This document shows, one piece after another, positions 8,401 to 15,539 of a stretch of 15,539 bases of DNA. Location of the stretch: positions 74,476 to 90,014 of the forward strand of contig JAHBMJ010003471.1 in assembly GCA_018398765.1 (NCBI GenBank), read 5' to 3'. Numbering within the stretch: the stretch's first letter is position 1; each line of letters begins with the position of its first letter. A model generated the notes under the pieces. That model did not search any database. It worked only from the letters and a program-made list of their open reading frames with translations, and was not told the origin of the DNA. This stretch comes from Chromera velia (Eukaryota; Sar; Chromeraceae). Both the position numbers and the translations under genes were made by a program.

Positions 8401-10830
8401 GCGGGGGGATGAGGGATAGAGGGGATTCCCAGGCTTACGGCGGCCGGGCTTCCCTCAGCGGTGGAGACGGTTACCTGCCCCCCATGACCCGCACAGAGCG
8501 GAGACGCAAGGAGAGGGAGCGACAACGAGAGAGAGAAAGGCTGCGCGAGAGAGAGCGTGATGGAGACAGAGATCAGCCTGACAACTCGCCCGACCATGCC
8601 GACTTCATCGGAAGACGCGGCCGACGCACGCAAACGCGGCGACGTTCCTATGAAGGATCATCCGGCGCAGGTGAAGAGGAGGAGGAAAGAGAGAGGGAAA
8701 GGGGGCCGAGAGGGGGTCGAAGAGACCGCTTCGGTGGTCTGTCTGCAGAGAAGCCCGCGGCAGCAGCGCCCCGTGGAGGCCGCGGCTCGACTGAGATTGG
8801 TGTAGCGAGTGGTTCGCTGTTTCAGTCTGAGAGAGAGAGGGGTGGAAGGGGGGATGTCGGTAGGAATTCGAAAGGACTTGGCGGGGCCGGGATGGGTCTG
8901 CCCTCCGAGACCCTGGGGGGTTCTTCTCGTCGGGGTGATCGGGATAGAGAGAGGGGTGGGGGGATTTTCTCTTACTCTTACTCTGCAATGGCACGCGACA
9001 GAGAAAGAGAGAGAGACAAAGACAGGGTACCGGGTGGAAGGGGAAAGGAGCGAGTTTCAGAGAAGGACAGGGAGACCTTCGGACTCGACACATCATCATC
9101 CCGTTTTGCTGCTGACATGAATTCGGGTGTGGGGAGATCTTCCCGGCCCCTTCCGACGGCCTCACAGCTCCCCGCTGCAGGAGGTGGCAGGGCACGTGAA
9201 AGAGAAAGGGAGGCGGTGGGAGGTCGGACGCCCCCCGGAGCGGCGGCTGCGGAGGCCCCTAAAGTTTCGGAGACCGAAAAGAGAAGAATGGCAGATGCAG
9301 ACCACGTGAGGTCGGTCAGAAAACCTTTTGCTCTTCTTCTGTACTTTCTTTCTCTTTGGTTCTCCCCGCGCATCCTTCTCTTTTATCCTCTCCCTCTGAA
9401 GATGTCTTGCTCATCTCTTTTGGGCGACCTGCCTTTTAGTTGGTCTAGTGATGCCTTCATTCATCTCTTACCAACCCCCGTTAATCGCGAGAGAACATTC
9501 TTCCTTCGAATGACCACGCGGCCTTCCCTCCTTGATTCCTGCCTCCTTAGCTTTCTGCGCGTTCCCTCGTTTCTTTTCCTTTTGCCGGACTGCTCAATCC
9601 TTCCTTCATGCCTGACCTTCTATCCGTCCATGAACGGTCCTGCTTGCTTGATTGATTGACACTGATTTATTCGCTGGTTGTTCCCTCGTGTGGTAATCCA
9701 AATTTTCATAGCCGCCACGCAAAGTTGTGTGATGTCATGTATTCATTCATTCATTCTTCTACACCCCCCTCCCTCTCCCTCAACGATCAAACGAACGAAC
9801 GCAGAAATCTCCTGAGAGGCGCCCGGACGACCCAGGAACTCCAACACGCTATCAGCAGGGTTGGTCCGTCGTCAGGCAGGAAGAAAGCGCGAACACTCAT
9901 TCGTCAGACAGATAGACAGACAGACCGGTTTGATCCTTGGCAGGCAGATGTGTTTGTCCTCTTTTTCTTCTCCTACTCTCCCTGTGGTGTTGTTCCGTCT
10001 GTCTCCCCTCATGCGTTTTGTTTTCGGGGCGTATTCTCATCTTCTGCACTACCTCGCCCCTCTATCTCTATCTATCTCTCTCTGTGTGTCTGATCGTCCT
10101 CAGTTTGGACCGACCTTGAATTCTCTCTTTCGGTCGCGTGACAACTTGGCCGATGTGTGCGTGCGCGGCCCGTGTAGATAGACCCTCCCGAAGGCCTGCC
10201 TGCCTGCCTGCCTGACTGCCTGGCGGGTAATGTGTTCCAAAAAACGAATCGTGTTTCACTTGTGCCTGCCCCCTTTGCATGGCGTTGCACGGCTATGGTC
10301 TGTCTGGCTTGCAGGCGCGTGCTCTGGGTCTGCACCACGAGGAGGGCCTTGGGTTGCGTCGTCTGGCGAAGATGTCTCAGTGAATTATTTGAATTAATGA
10401 ATGAAGCGGGGGTCCCCCTCTCTGGGGAGAGGGGGGTGCGACGAGACATGAAATGAATGTGTGTGTGTATGTGTGTGTGTTTGTGTGATCTGACGGATGC
10501 TGCGTCTGGTGCTGTAAAGACCTCTCGTTCCTTCGTTTTCTTTTTCCGTCCCTCGACTCAACCCAGACCAGTTTGTTCACCAACAGAGACAAGGAAATTC
10601 AGGGGCAGACACAAGGAAACTGTGCCTGCACTACTGGTTGGCTGGGAGGTTGCGCACCGCCTTTTTTGTGTGGGACGGCCAGGGAGGACCGGGGAGGCTC
10701 CACGGCCCCTTCTCGGATTTTCTCAGCAGTATCTCCTCTCCTGTCTCTTCTTCTGTGTCTCCATCTTCTTTTCTTTACAGGGCTGTGTCAGAATTTCTCG
10801 ACGGCCACTTTGTTCGCCTTTTTCGTCTTG
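5397..10830 (+). CDS. Long charged Glu/Arg-rich protein of unknown function, multi-exon
   Basis: Exons are 5397-5462, 5571-6515, 6814-7196, 7590-8021, 8237-9310, 9805-9859, 10315-10379 and 10781-10830. Phases are 0, 0, 2, 2, 2, 0, 2 and each matches the next exon. The ATG at 5397 starts MEGETLGGAEVARCAE. Exon 2 is acidic with Lys/Glu runs. A coiled coil runs from DAIARLEEESRTLKSQIS across the junction into ELRRKERRVAQRLHRLRR. Exons 3-5 are dominated by Arg-Glu, Arg-Gly and Arg-Asp runs, typical of nuclear or RNA-associated proteins, though no RRM, zinc finger or helicase motif is seen. Exons 6-8 add a helical segment with a repeat-like pattern (ELQHAISRARALGL). The function is unknown. It may be an RNA- or chromatin-associated scaffold. 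The reading is firm to 9310 and moderate from 9805 to 10830. The gene probably continues. Confidence 0.6.
5571..6515 (+). CDS. Exon 2: acidic Glu/Ala/Pro-rich region ending in a coiled coil
   Basis: The exon has 315 codons. The composition is Glu, Asp, Ala, Pro and Ser with lysine-glutamate alternation from about 6300 on. The last 20 residues form heptads that carry on into exon 3. The donor is AGC|GTCAGT. After it the frame turns into Phe/Leu/Cys-rich pyrimidine translation up to a stop at 6795-6797, as expected for an intron. Confidence 0.72.
6814..7196 (+). CDS. Exon 3: coiled-coil continuation and Arg/Gly/Glu-rich region
   Basis: The exon starts after CTGCAG at 6813 with ELRRKERRVAQRLHRL and then becomes Gly/Arg/Glu-rich. 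Two donors are possible: ATG|GTCGGT (end 7196, phase 2) or TCG|GTCAGT (end 7200, phase 0). Only the first joins exon 4 in an open frame, giving EADEW|VEDDEEEE. Confidence 0.68.
7590..8021 (+). CDS. Exon 4: Arg-Glu repeats and Arg-Gly region
   Basis: The acceptor TTTTCTCAG ends at 7589, followed by one base completing the codon. The exon encodes VEDDEEEEERRREKR, RE-dipeptide runs and a GRGRDRHGGRRGGGRG stretch resembling RGG boxes. The donor is CAA|GTTAGT, leaving two bases. Confidence 0.7.
8237..9310 (+). CDS. Exon 5: long Arg/Glu/Gly-rich region
   Basis: The acceptor is CTTTGCAG at 8236, then one base plus DDANHRRRKRGVRGGRR. The 358-codon stretch alternates RERERE runs with Gly/Ser linkers and ends EKRRMADADHV plus two bases before GTCGGT. 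Using GTGAGG five bases earlier would instead put exon 6 in a frame that stops at 9915. Confidence 0.68.
9311..9804 (+). other. Intron 5 of the charged-protein gene
   Basis: This 494-base intron opens with GTCGGT and ends in CGCAG. Most of it is pyrimidine-rich on the plus strand and translates to Phe/Leu/Ser runs. It contains a short (ATTC)n tract at 9741-9757. Confidence 0.5.
9741..9757. repeat. (ATTC)n microsatellite
   Basis: Four tandem ATTC units lie inside intron 5, about 50 bases before the acceptor. Confidence 0.85.
9805..9859 (+). CDS. Exon 6: short helical exon
   Basis: The acceptor is CGCAG at 9804. One base completes Arg, then the exon reads NLLRGARTTQELQHAISR, ending AGG|GTTGGT in phase 0. 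The reading is supported by how well it runs on from exon 5 and into exon 7. The alternative frame reads KSPERRPDD… and stops at 9915. Confidence 0.45.
9860..10314 (+). other. Intron 6 with three microsatellites
   Basis: This 455-base interval holds (GACA/GATA)n at 9905-9924, (TCTA)n running into (CT)n at 10061-10086 and (CCTG)n at 10194-10222. No open frame with coding character is seen. Confidence 0.5.
10315..10379 (+). CDS. Exon 7: short helical exon
   Basis: The acceptor is GGCTTGCAG at 10314. The phase-0 reading ARALGLHHEEGLGLRRLAKM continues the amphipathic pattern of exon 6. The donor is TCTCA|GTGAAT, leaving two bases. The other two frames are also open here, so the choice rests on continuity. 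Confidence 0.45.
10380..10780 (+). other. Intron 7 with (GT)n tract
   Basis: This 401-base interval contains an imperfect (GT)n/(TGTA) run at about 10455-10486 and a long pyrimidine tract before TTTACAG. A plus-strand frame (10232-10456) crosses the 5' part but is not supported by splice phase. Confidence 0.45.
10781..10830 (+). CDS. Exon 8: short helical exon, 3' limit uncertain
   Basis: It follows a clear TTCTTTTCTTTACAG acceptor at 10780. It reads AVSEFLDGHFVRLFRL after one base completing Gln. Two donors are possible: CTTG|GTAGGA (end 10830, phase 1) or a stronger GCAG|GTACGT (end 10904, phase 0), which adds GRRKKKPNVPSILNSP and more. The choice changes the downstream frame. Confidence 0.45.
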
Positions 10831-11794
10831 GTAGGAGGAAGAAGAAGCCAAATGTACCATCTATCTTGAATTCTCCCTCTCTCTCTTTTTGGGGGTGTGG
10901 GCAGGTACGTGTGTGTGTGTACGTGTTGTCTGTGATTTTGCATTCCTCGTCCTTCACTTTCACCGCATCACCTTCTTTGGTGATTGCCAGCTTTGTGTGT
11001 TACGGGGGGGTTTTGATTTCTGTCTTCGTCTCTGTTTTGTGAGTCTGAGCCGCTTTCAGCACCAAAACAGAAAGAAAGGGCACGTGAAAGGGCAGAAACG
11101 AAACATTGAAGAATGCTATGCATGTGTGCGTCGGTCTCGAAAGAAAAGAATGTGCATGTGCAAGTGTGCTTGAACGAACAAACGGTGAAGAATTCATGCT
11201 TGCACGAGAAAGACAGGGAGAAAGAGAAAAGAGAAATGGATTCGTCCCTTTCTTCATTGATCTTCTCTGCTTGCCAGTTCCATCGGTGATGGGCCTCCCC
11301 TTCTTTCTGTATTGCCCTCCGTCTTTCTCTGTATGTATGTATGTGTGTTTTTTCGGCTTCTCTCTTTCTGTCTGCCGGTGTCCACTTTCACCCTTCCTCC
11401 ATGCTCTGCTCTCTCTGCTTTGCTCCGTCTCTTGACTTTTCTCTCCGGGTGACGGAGGGAGGAAGGGGGGATGTTTGCTCTTCTGTCTCTCTGCCTGTAC
11501 ACCTTCCTCTCTGTCCCTGTCCTCCTCCCTGTTGGGTTTTTGCCTGACTGGTGGAAAGATACCACCGGGTGAGAGGAATTGGGGGAAGGTGAGGTGGGGT
11601 GGGCTCTTCCTGCTCGTCTGTCTGAATGTCCTTCTGGCCCGTGTTTTCTCTTTTCTTTCGACAATCCGTCCGTGTATGTCCCTGTTGTTTGTTTATGAGA
11701 TTGTTTGAAGTGAAATTTGATGGTCGTCCCCCCGGCCTCCCTTTCATGCCCTTTCCAAATGTCACCCCAACACTTCCTTCCTTTCTGTTGACAG
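10831..11794 (+). other. Intron or intergenic stretch after exon 8
   Basis: A 964-base interval with pyrimidine-rich plus-strand composition and a (TGTA)n tract at about 11330-11347. A possible extra exon begins at 11060 after CTTTCAG and reads HQNRKKGHVKGQKR in one frame or PKQKERARERAETKH then a stop in another. Neither can be preferred. Confidence 0.35.
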
Positions 11795-13411
11795 GGCCGG
11801 ACCCTGACAGAATCGAACGGGAACGACAGAAGGGAGGAGGAACAAAGTAAAGGATCAAAGACACCCCACCCCCCACCCGAATTAAGTAAGAAGGTGACCA
11901 TGCGCCGCATCCATTTGCAATGTCAGTCGTTCATGCAGTAAAGGGCAAAGCGGAGAAGGCGGCCTCCCCTCTGCAGCGCTGCGGGAACGAGCCAGAAAGG
12001 GGCGCGGGAGACCAAAGAGAACTTGAACAGAAAGTGAAACGCTTTGTTGTTTGTGTGTTGCTTCCCTTTCTTAACTCTCCTTTCTCTAAATTCACCGCGT
12101 CTTCTTCGCCTGTCTGTCTTTCCTCTTCATTTGTTTCTATGCTAATCCTTGCTCCTGTCCGGCAATTGTACGTGCAAGCCTCCCTCATGCTCTGTGCACA
12201 GCAGGGGCGACACCGTTGAGACACTGCTCACTCTGCCTGAACGGAAGGTGTTCACACCCCTTCTCTTGGAACTGCAAACAAGCTCAGACACTCTCATTTC
12301 AAGGCAGAGAAGAGGCAAGAGAGGATCGAAAAGCATCACACACAAAGTAGGAAGGGGCAGAGGCAGAGAGGAAGAAAGGTCTTTCTTTTGCTTCTTTCTT
12401 TGTTCTCTTCGCGATCCTTTGTTCGATCGTCTCCTTCCTTTGTCTTTCAATTCGCTTTCCTTGTACATCTCAGACACTCAAGTCTTCTTTCTTGTCTTCA
12501 TTTCTTCTCCTTCCAAGCTCCTTCCTTCCACTCTGTTTGTTTCATTTTGTTTCCTGGTGCATCCGAAGAGGGGCCGTAGCTAGCGTGTCCCTCAATCCTT
12601 GATTGATTGATTGATGCACGTGTTGTGATGTGATGTGTTGTGTGCACAGCCTTTTCTTCCCTTCTCTCTCGACTCGATCAAGTGAGGAAGAAGTGAGGGA
12701 CCAACCAGCGGGATGACTGCAGTCAGTCAGTGGAAGAAGTTGAAAGAGAAAAGAAGAAAGAAAGGTGCAGCCGGGCGTCTCGTGTTTGGTCTTGTCTGGC
12801 TGCAGCAAGCAAGGGAGACGATTTAAGGGGACGGGAAGGGGGGGGATGGAATGGGTCATGTGTGTGGGTGCGGGTGTTCGGGGGTTCGCAAAGGAAGCTC
12901 AATTGAATGGAATTGAATGAGAACGTTCGTTTCTTTGCATAAATTCGCGTCACTTCTTTGGAAGGCGTCAGAAAGGGAACGGAGAGCAGATCGGGGGAAA
13001 AGGAGTATGTGTGAATTAGGGTCAATGATGTTCCCTTCCTTTTTCTGACCTCGTCTGGTTTCGTGTGGGTGTCCAGAGAGAGAGAGAGATGCAGGCACAG
13101 AAGCGTCGAGTCAAAAGGGCGAGAACGAAGATGAAAGCAAAAAGAGAAAGACAGACAGGGGAAAACAGACGGAGACACAATGGACTGAGGGCAGGCCCGG
13201 CAGCACCTGAATGATCTCTCATCTCCTCTCCACTCCTCATCAGGTACAGATCAAGCGAACCAAATCTTCCTTTCGTTCTTTTCTTTCTGTAGTACGTGAG
13301 TTGTTGCCAGGCCGGCCGGCTGACATGCGAGAGAGCAAGACGAGGCAGAGCGCCTTTCTCCTTCTTACCGACGTCAATGAAAGACGCGACAGCCGGCCGA
13401 CTAGTCAGTAG
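11795..13411 (+). CDS. Candidate 3' exons of the charged-protein gene
   Basis: Four segments with acceptor and donor signals join in phase after exon 8 when it ends at 10830. They are 11795-11846 (PDPDRIERERQKGGGT), 11977-12033 (AAGTSQKGARETKENLNR), 12205-12346 (GDTVETLLTLPERKVFTPLL…) and 13244-13411 (VQIKRTKSSFRSFLSVVREL… to a TAG). The summed coding length from 5397 is 3489 bases, a whole number of codons (1162 residues). Donors are GTAAAG, GTGAAA and GTAGGA. If exon 8 instead ends at 10904, the first two segments read in another frame and stop at a short basic tail with an AT-hook-like RKGRGRPKRT. Each segment is open in more than one frame, so this is a hypothesis, not an annotation to rely on. 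Confidence 0.28.
12599..12614. repeat. (TTGA)n microsatellite
   Basis: Four TTGA units in a non-coding stretch, 2 kb before the window's last quarter. The surrounding 12347-13243 interval contains pyrimidine-rich and purine-rich blocks but no defensible gene. Confidence 0.85.
13075..13089. repeat. (GA)n microsatellite
   Basis: Seven GA units begin a purine-rich stretch of about 100 bases. Confidence 0.85.
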
Positions 13412-14887
13412 CAACATGCCCTCCTTTTTATCTCACAAGCTTCTTCCTGCTATTGTCCCTCTCCAGCCGTTGAGCTCGTGTGGCTGCACGGCATCTGCTT
13501 TCTTTGGAGAGCGAAAAGGAAAGGAGAGAGGTGAATGAAGGAAGAAAAAGAACAAAAGAAACGGATCCTGCTGGTGCCAACAAAAGAAAGGCAACTGCCT
13601 GTCTCAATGTATGTCGGTTTCTCTGTCTGTATGTTTGTTTCTTCGCAAAAAGAAGGAAGGATTTGCCTTTCGAGTGCCTTCATTTCATGGGGAGGTAGAC
13701 CGATGACTGAGTGAGTGAGCGACGTCTTCTGGCGAGATTAGACGAGACCGCCTCCCCGTCCCTCACCGTTTCTCGCTCTTCCTGTGTCTGCCTGTCTCTG
13801 TGACCCCTCCTGCCCTCTCTCCCTCCCTCTGTGTCCAGCCACGTACGTACCGGGTGTATCGGTGGCAGAAGCACGCTTCACGTGCAGCAGTTGGTCGGTC
13901 AGCGCTCCCTCTTTGTGTGCCCGACGCGCCGCGGCCGTCAAAGAAACTGCTGGACTGTGCATCCCTTCCGTGCGGACAAACCAAATGCGAGAAGAAAAGA
14001 GAAGACTGCAGCCGAAAGAAACAGTAGAGAAGAGGAGACACTCGCTAAGATGAGTCGAAGGGAATCCGTAAAAAGAAGGGCAGCGCGCGTGTATCGGAGG
14101 GGGGAAAGATACGACCAAATGAGACTGTCTGGGCTGTCTGTCGTGCACACACAGAGAGAGAGAGAGAGAAAGAAAGAAGGCAATAGAGGCAACCATGAAG
14201 GCATTCCTTCGACTCAACCTCCCCTCTGTGCCCGTCCCTTTCCGTCTCTGCCTCTGTTTCCCCTCTCTGTTTTGATCAAATGTGGCCTACGGGAAAGTAC
14301 CCCCATACTTCCGTCTTCCAGCCCTCTTTCAATGGAAAGGGAAAAGAGACTTCTCTGTCTGACGGCAGCCAATTCCCTGTCCTCTTTTCTTCTCTTCTCT
14401 GCCACCACTCTTGCCTGTCGATGGTGTGACTCTCGGTCTGTCGGCTCGAAGAGGGAAAGAAAGGTTGCTGAATAGGAAAAGAAGAGAAACCACAGCGAGA
14501 AAAGGCAGTGCATTCTTTTCGGTTTTGCTTCCTATCCCTTTCTGTCTCTGTCTCTCTCTCTGCAAGTCCCTCTGGGTGTGAGAGGGACAGGCATGTTCCC
14601 GATCCAGAGATCGACTCAACCATCCAGCCAGCCAGCCCAGCCTGCAGCATGGAAAAAGAACTACTGGAAATTGCCTGCCTGCCTGCCTTCTTGCCGGGAG
14701 AGATGATCAAAGCAGGAGCTGTGACCGCAGCGCGCAGCCTGCAGATGGCATGACAATGCGCAGAGAGAGACGCCGTTCTGTTGGACGGGAAGAAGCCGAC
14801 CGGCCGCCTCAAGTCTCGGGGATCGACCCGCGAACCCACGTGCCGGTTGGCAAGGGCATCACAATGAAGTGGTCTGAGGAATGAAAC
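13412..14887. other. Stretch without a supportable gene
   Basis: Several frames on both strands are open for 60-200 codons but are Ser/Leu or Arg/Lys-rich translations of pyrimidine and purine tracts. An acceptor-like CTGTGTCCAG at about 13838 is followed by two open frames. (GA)n lies at 14153-14169 and (CCTG)n at 14672-14688. A 34-codon ATG frame at 14649-14753 (MEKELLEIACLPAFLPGEM…) cannot be tied to a gene. Confidence 0.4.
14153..14169. repeat. (GA)n microsatellite
   Basis: Eight GA units lie within a purine-rich block on the plus strand. Confidence 0.85.
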
Positions 14888-14977
14888 TTATTTCGGCCCA
14901 TACGTACAGGGATGCGCAGAGGGAGATATCCCGCCCCAGTAGAGCAGGTCATCTGCGTACATGGGACGCAAAGCTCG
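14888..14977 (-). pseudogene. Possible reverse-transcriptase remnant with YADD motif
   Basis: A 29-codon minus-strand frame between two stops (TAG at 14980-14978, TAA at 14890-14888) reads RALRPMYADDLLYWGGISPS and a few more residues. YADDLL is the typical catalytic box of reverse transcriptases (two Asp ligands for metal). Nothing upstream in the three frames resembles the preceding RT motifs. It is therefore either a heavily decayed retroelement or a chance match. Confidence 0.22.
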
Positions 14978-15039
14978 CTAGGACGCGGGCGTATGCATTC
15001 TGAGACCATTCTTAGCAAACCGTCCTGGAAGAAAGGTAA

Positions 15040-15345
15040 GGTCCAAGGAAGTGAAAGACAATAAGCATGATCAGAGCATCAAAGTGTATCAATTGAAAGC
15101 AAAAAAATTATGCGGTGTTTTCAGTATATATACGGTGTAGTGCTAGGAAAAGGTTCAAGGTTCAAGGTTCACTTCGAAGTAATGAACCTGAATCAGGTTC
15201 AAAAACAGGTTCACTTTTAATTAATAGAAACCTCATTTTTTCATGTTATTTTATGCCTTTAAATTGGGCTTTAATGCATTTTTAGAACGTTTTATTATAC
15301 AATCTATGCCTTAGTAGTGTTTTTAAATAGTTTTAAGGCAGAGTA
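15040..15345. other. AT-rich island with AGGTTCA cluster
   Basis: The composition shifts sharply to A/T compared with both sides. It contains TATATATA (15124-15131), a poly-T/TTAA-rich block (about 15215-15335) and the repeat cluster at 15150-15214. No coding frame is seen. It could be a small non-autonomous element or an AT-rich spacer. Confidence 0.45.
15150..15214. repeat. AGGTTCA repeats with a 17-base palindrome
   Basis: AGGTTCA starts at 15151, 15158 and 15165 (a seven-base tandem), at 15195 and at 15207. The inverted form TGAACCT lies at 15183. GAACCTGA-A-TCAGGTTC at 15184-15200 is a perfect palindrome around one base. Confidence 0.85.
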
Positions 15346-15539
15346 GAATGAACAGCCAAACGGTGTTCGATCAGCTAGTGCTGCACGATGTAAGTCGACT
15401 GTCGATATGATTCGGCTGGTCGACGCTAAATGCATGCGGCAGAAATCACGGATTCGTATGGAAGTGCTCTGCCCCGGTGGCCTACGCTGCTTGGCTTGCA
15501 CGCTCACTGGGAAGTTCGGCTCCGGTAGGGCCCAAGCCG
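15346..15539. other. Right-edge stretch, nothing recognised
   Basis: Ordinary base composition returns. A minus-strand frame (15507-15304) is open for 67 codons (…QAKQRRPPGQSTSIRIRDF…) but starts at a non-ATG codon and resembles nothing I know. ATGCATGC occurs near 15430. Confidence 0.3.

Noticed and set aside
8605-9195. 196-residue minus-strand frame
   Set aside because: It is a shadow of exon 5. The opposite strand of Arg/Glu-rich codons gives Ser/Leu/Pro-rich frames.
13831-14475. 214-residue plus-strand frame
   Set aside because: Composition changes from Arg/Lys-rich to Ser/Leu-rich following purine and pyrimidine blocks. Alternative frames are equally open and no domain is seen.
14810-14840. 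tRNA-like T-arm (GGTTCGCGGGTCGATCCCC on the minus strand)
   Set aside because: The loop lacks the correct TTCRANN spacing, and no acceptor stem, D-arm or anticodon arm can be folded around it.

Overview
The window looks like nuclear DNA of a microbial eukaryote. Coding regions are broken by introns of about 100 to 900 bases with pyrimidine-rich 3' ends. Introns and flanks carry tetranucleotide and dinucleotide microsatellites, and no bacterial operon logic is visible. The moderate-to-high GC, Ala/Glu/Arg-rich low-complexity proteins and abundant (CAGA)n, (CCTG)n and (CT)n tracts would fit an alveolate such as a chromerid or coccidian relative. That placement is an inference from style, not from a diagnostic gene.

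Layout. Positions 1 to about 4521 on the minus strand hold a multi-exon gene that runs off the left edge. I read three exons with matching phase-0 junctions (2853-4316, 511-2442, 1-54) and a possible tiny first exon at 4504-4521. The first large exon encodes a hydrophobic hairpin followed by motifs that resemble the vezatin / Inp2 family of membrane-anchored myosin-binding proteins. The second large exon is open for 644 codons.

Positions 4522-5396 are a divergent intergenic region with three evenly spaced CAGCTG palindromes. A plus-strand gene starts at 5397. Its first five exons (5397-5462, 5571-6515, 6814-7196, 7590-8021, 8237-9310) join in phase. They give a long, very charged protein: an acidic N-terminal third, a coiled coil built across a splice junction, then Arg/Glu- and Arg/Gly-rich stretches. 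Three smaller exons (9805-9859, 10315-10379, 10781-10830) continue it with an amphipathic helical segment. A further phase-consistent chain may carry it to a stop at 13411, but this 3' part is uncertain.

From 13412 to about 14790 I find no gene I can defend. At 14888-14977 (minus) a very short frame contains a YADD reverse-transcriptase-like motif, possibly a decayed retroelement. It is followed by an AT-rich island (about 15040-15345) with clustered AGGTTCA repeats and a perfect palindrome, then 190 bases of ordinary composition. The two genes are divergent neighbours, and nothing in the sequence shows that they act together.
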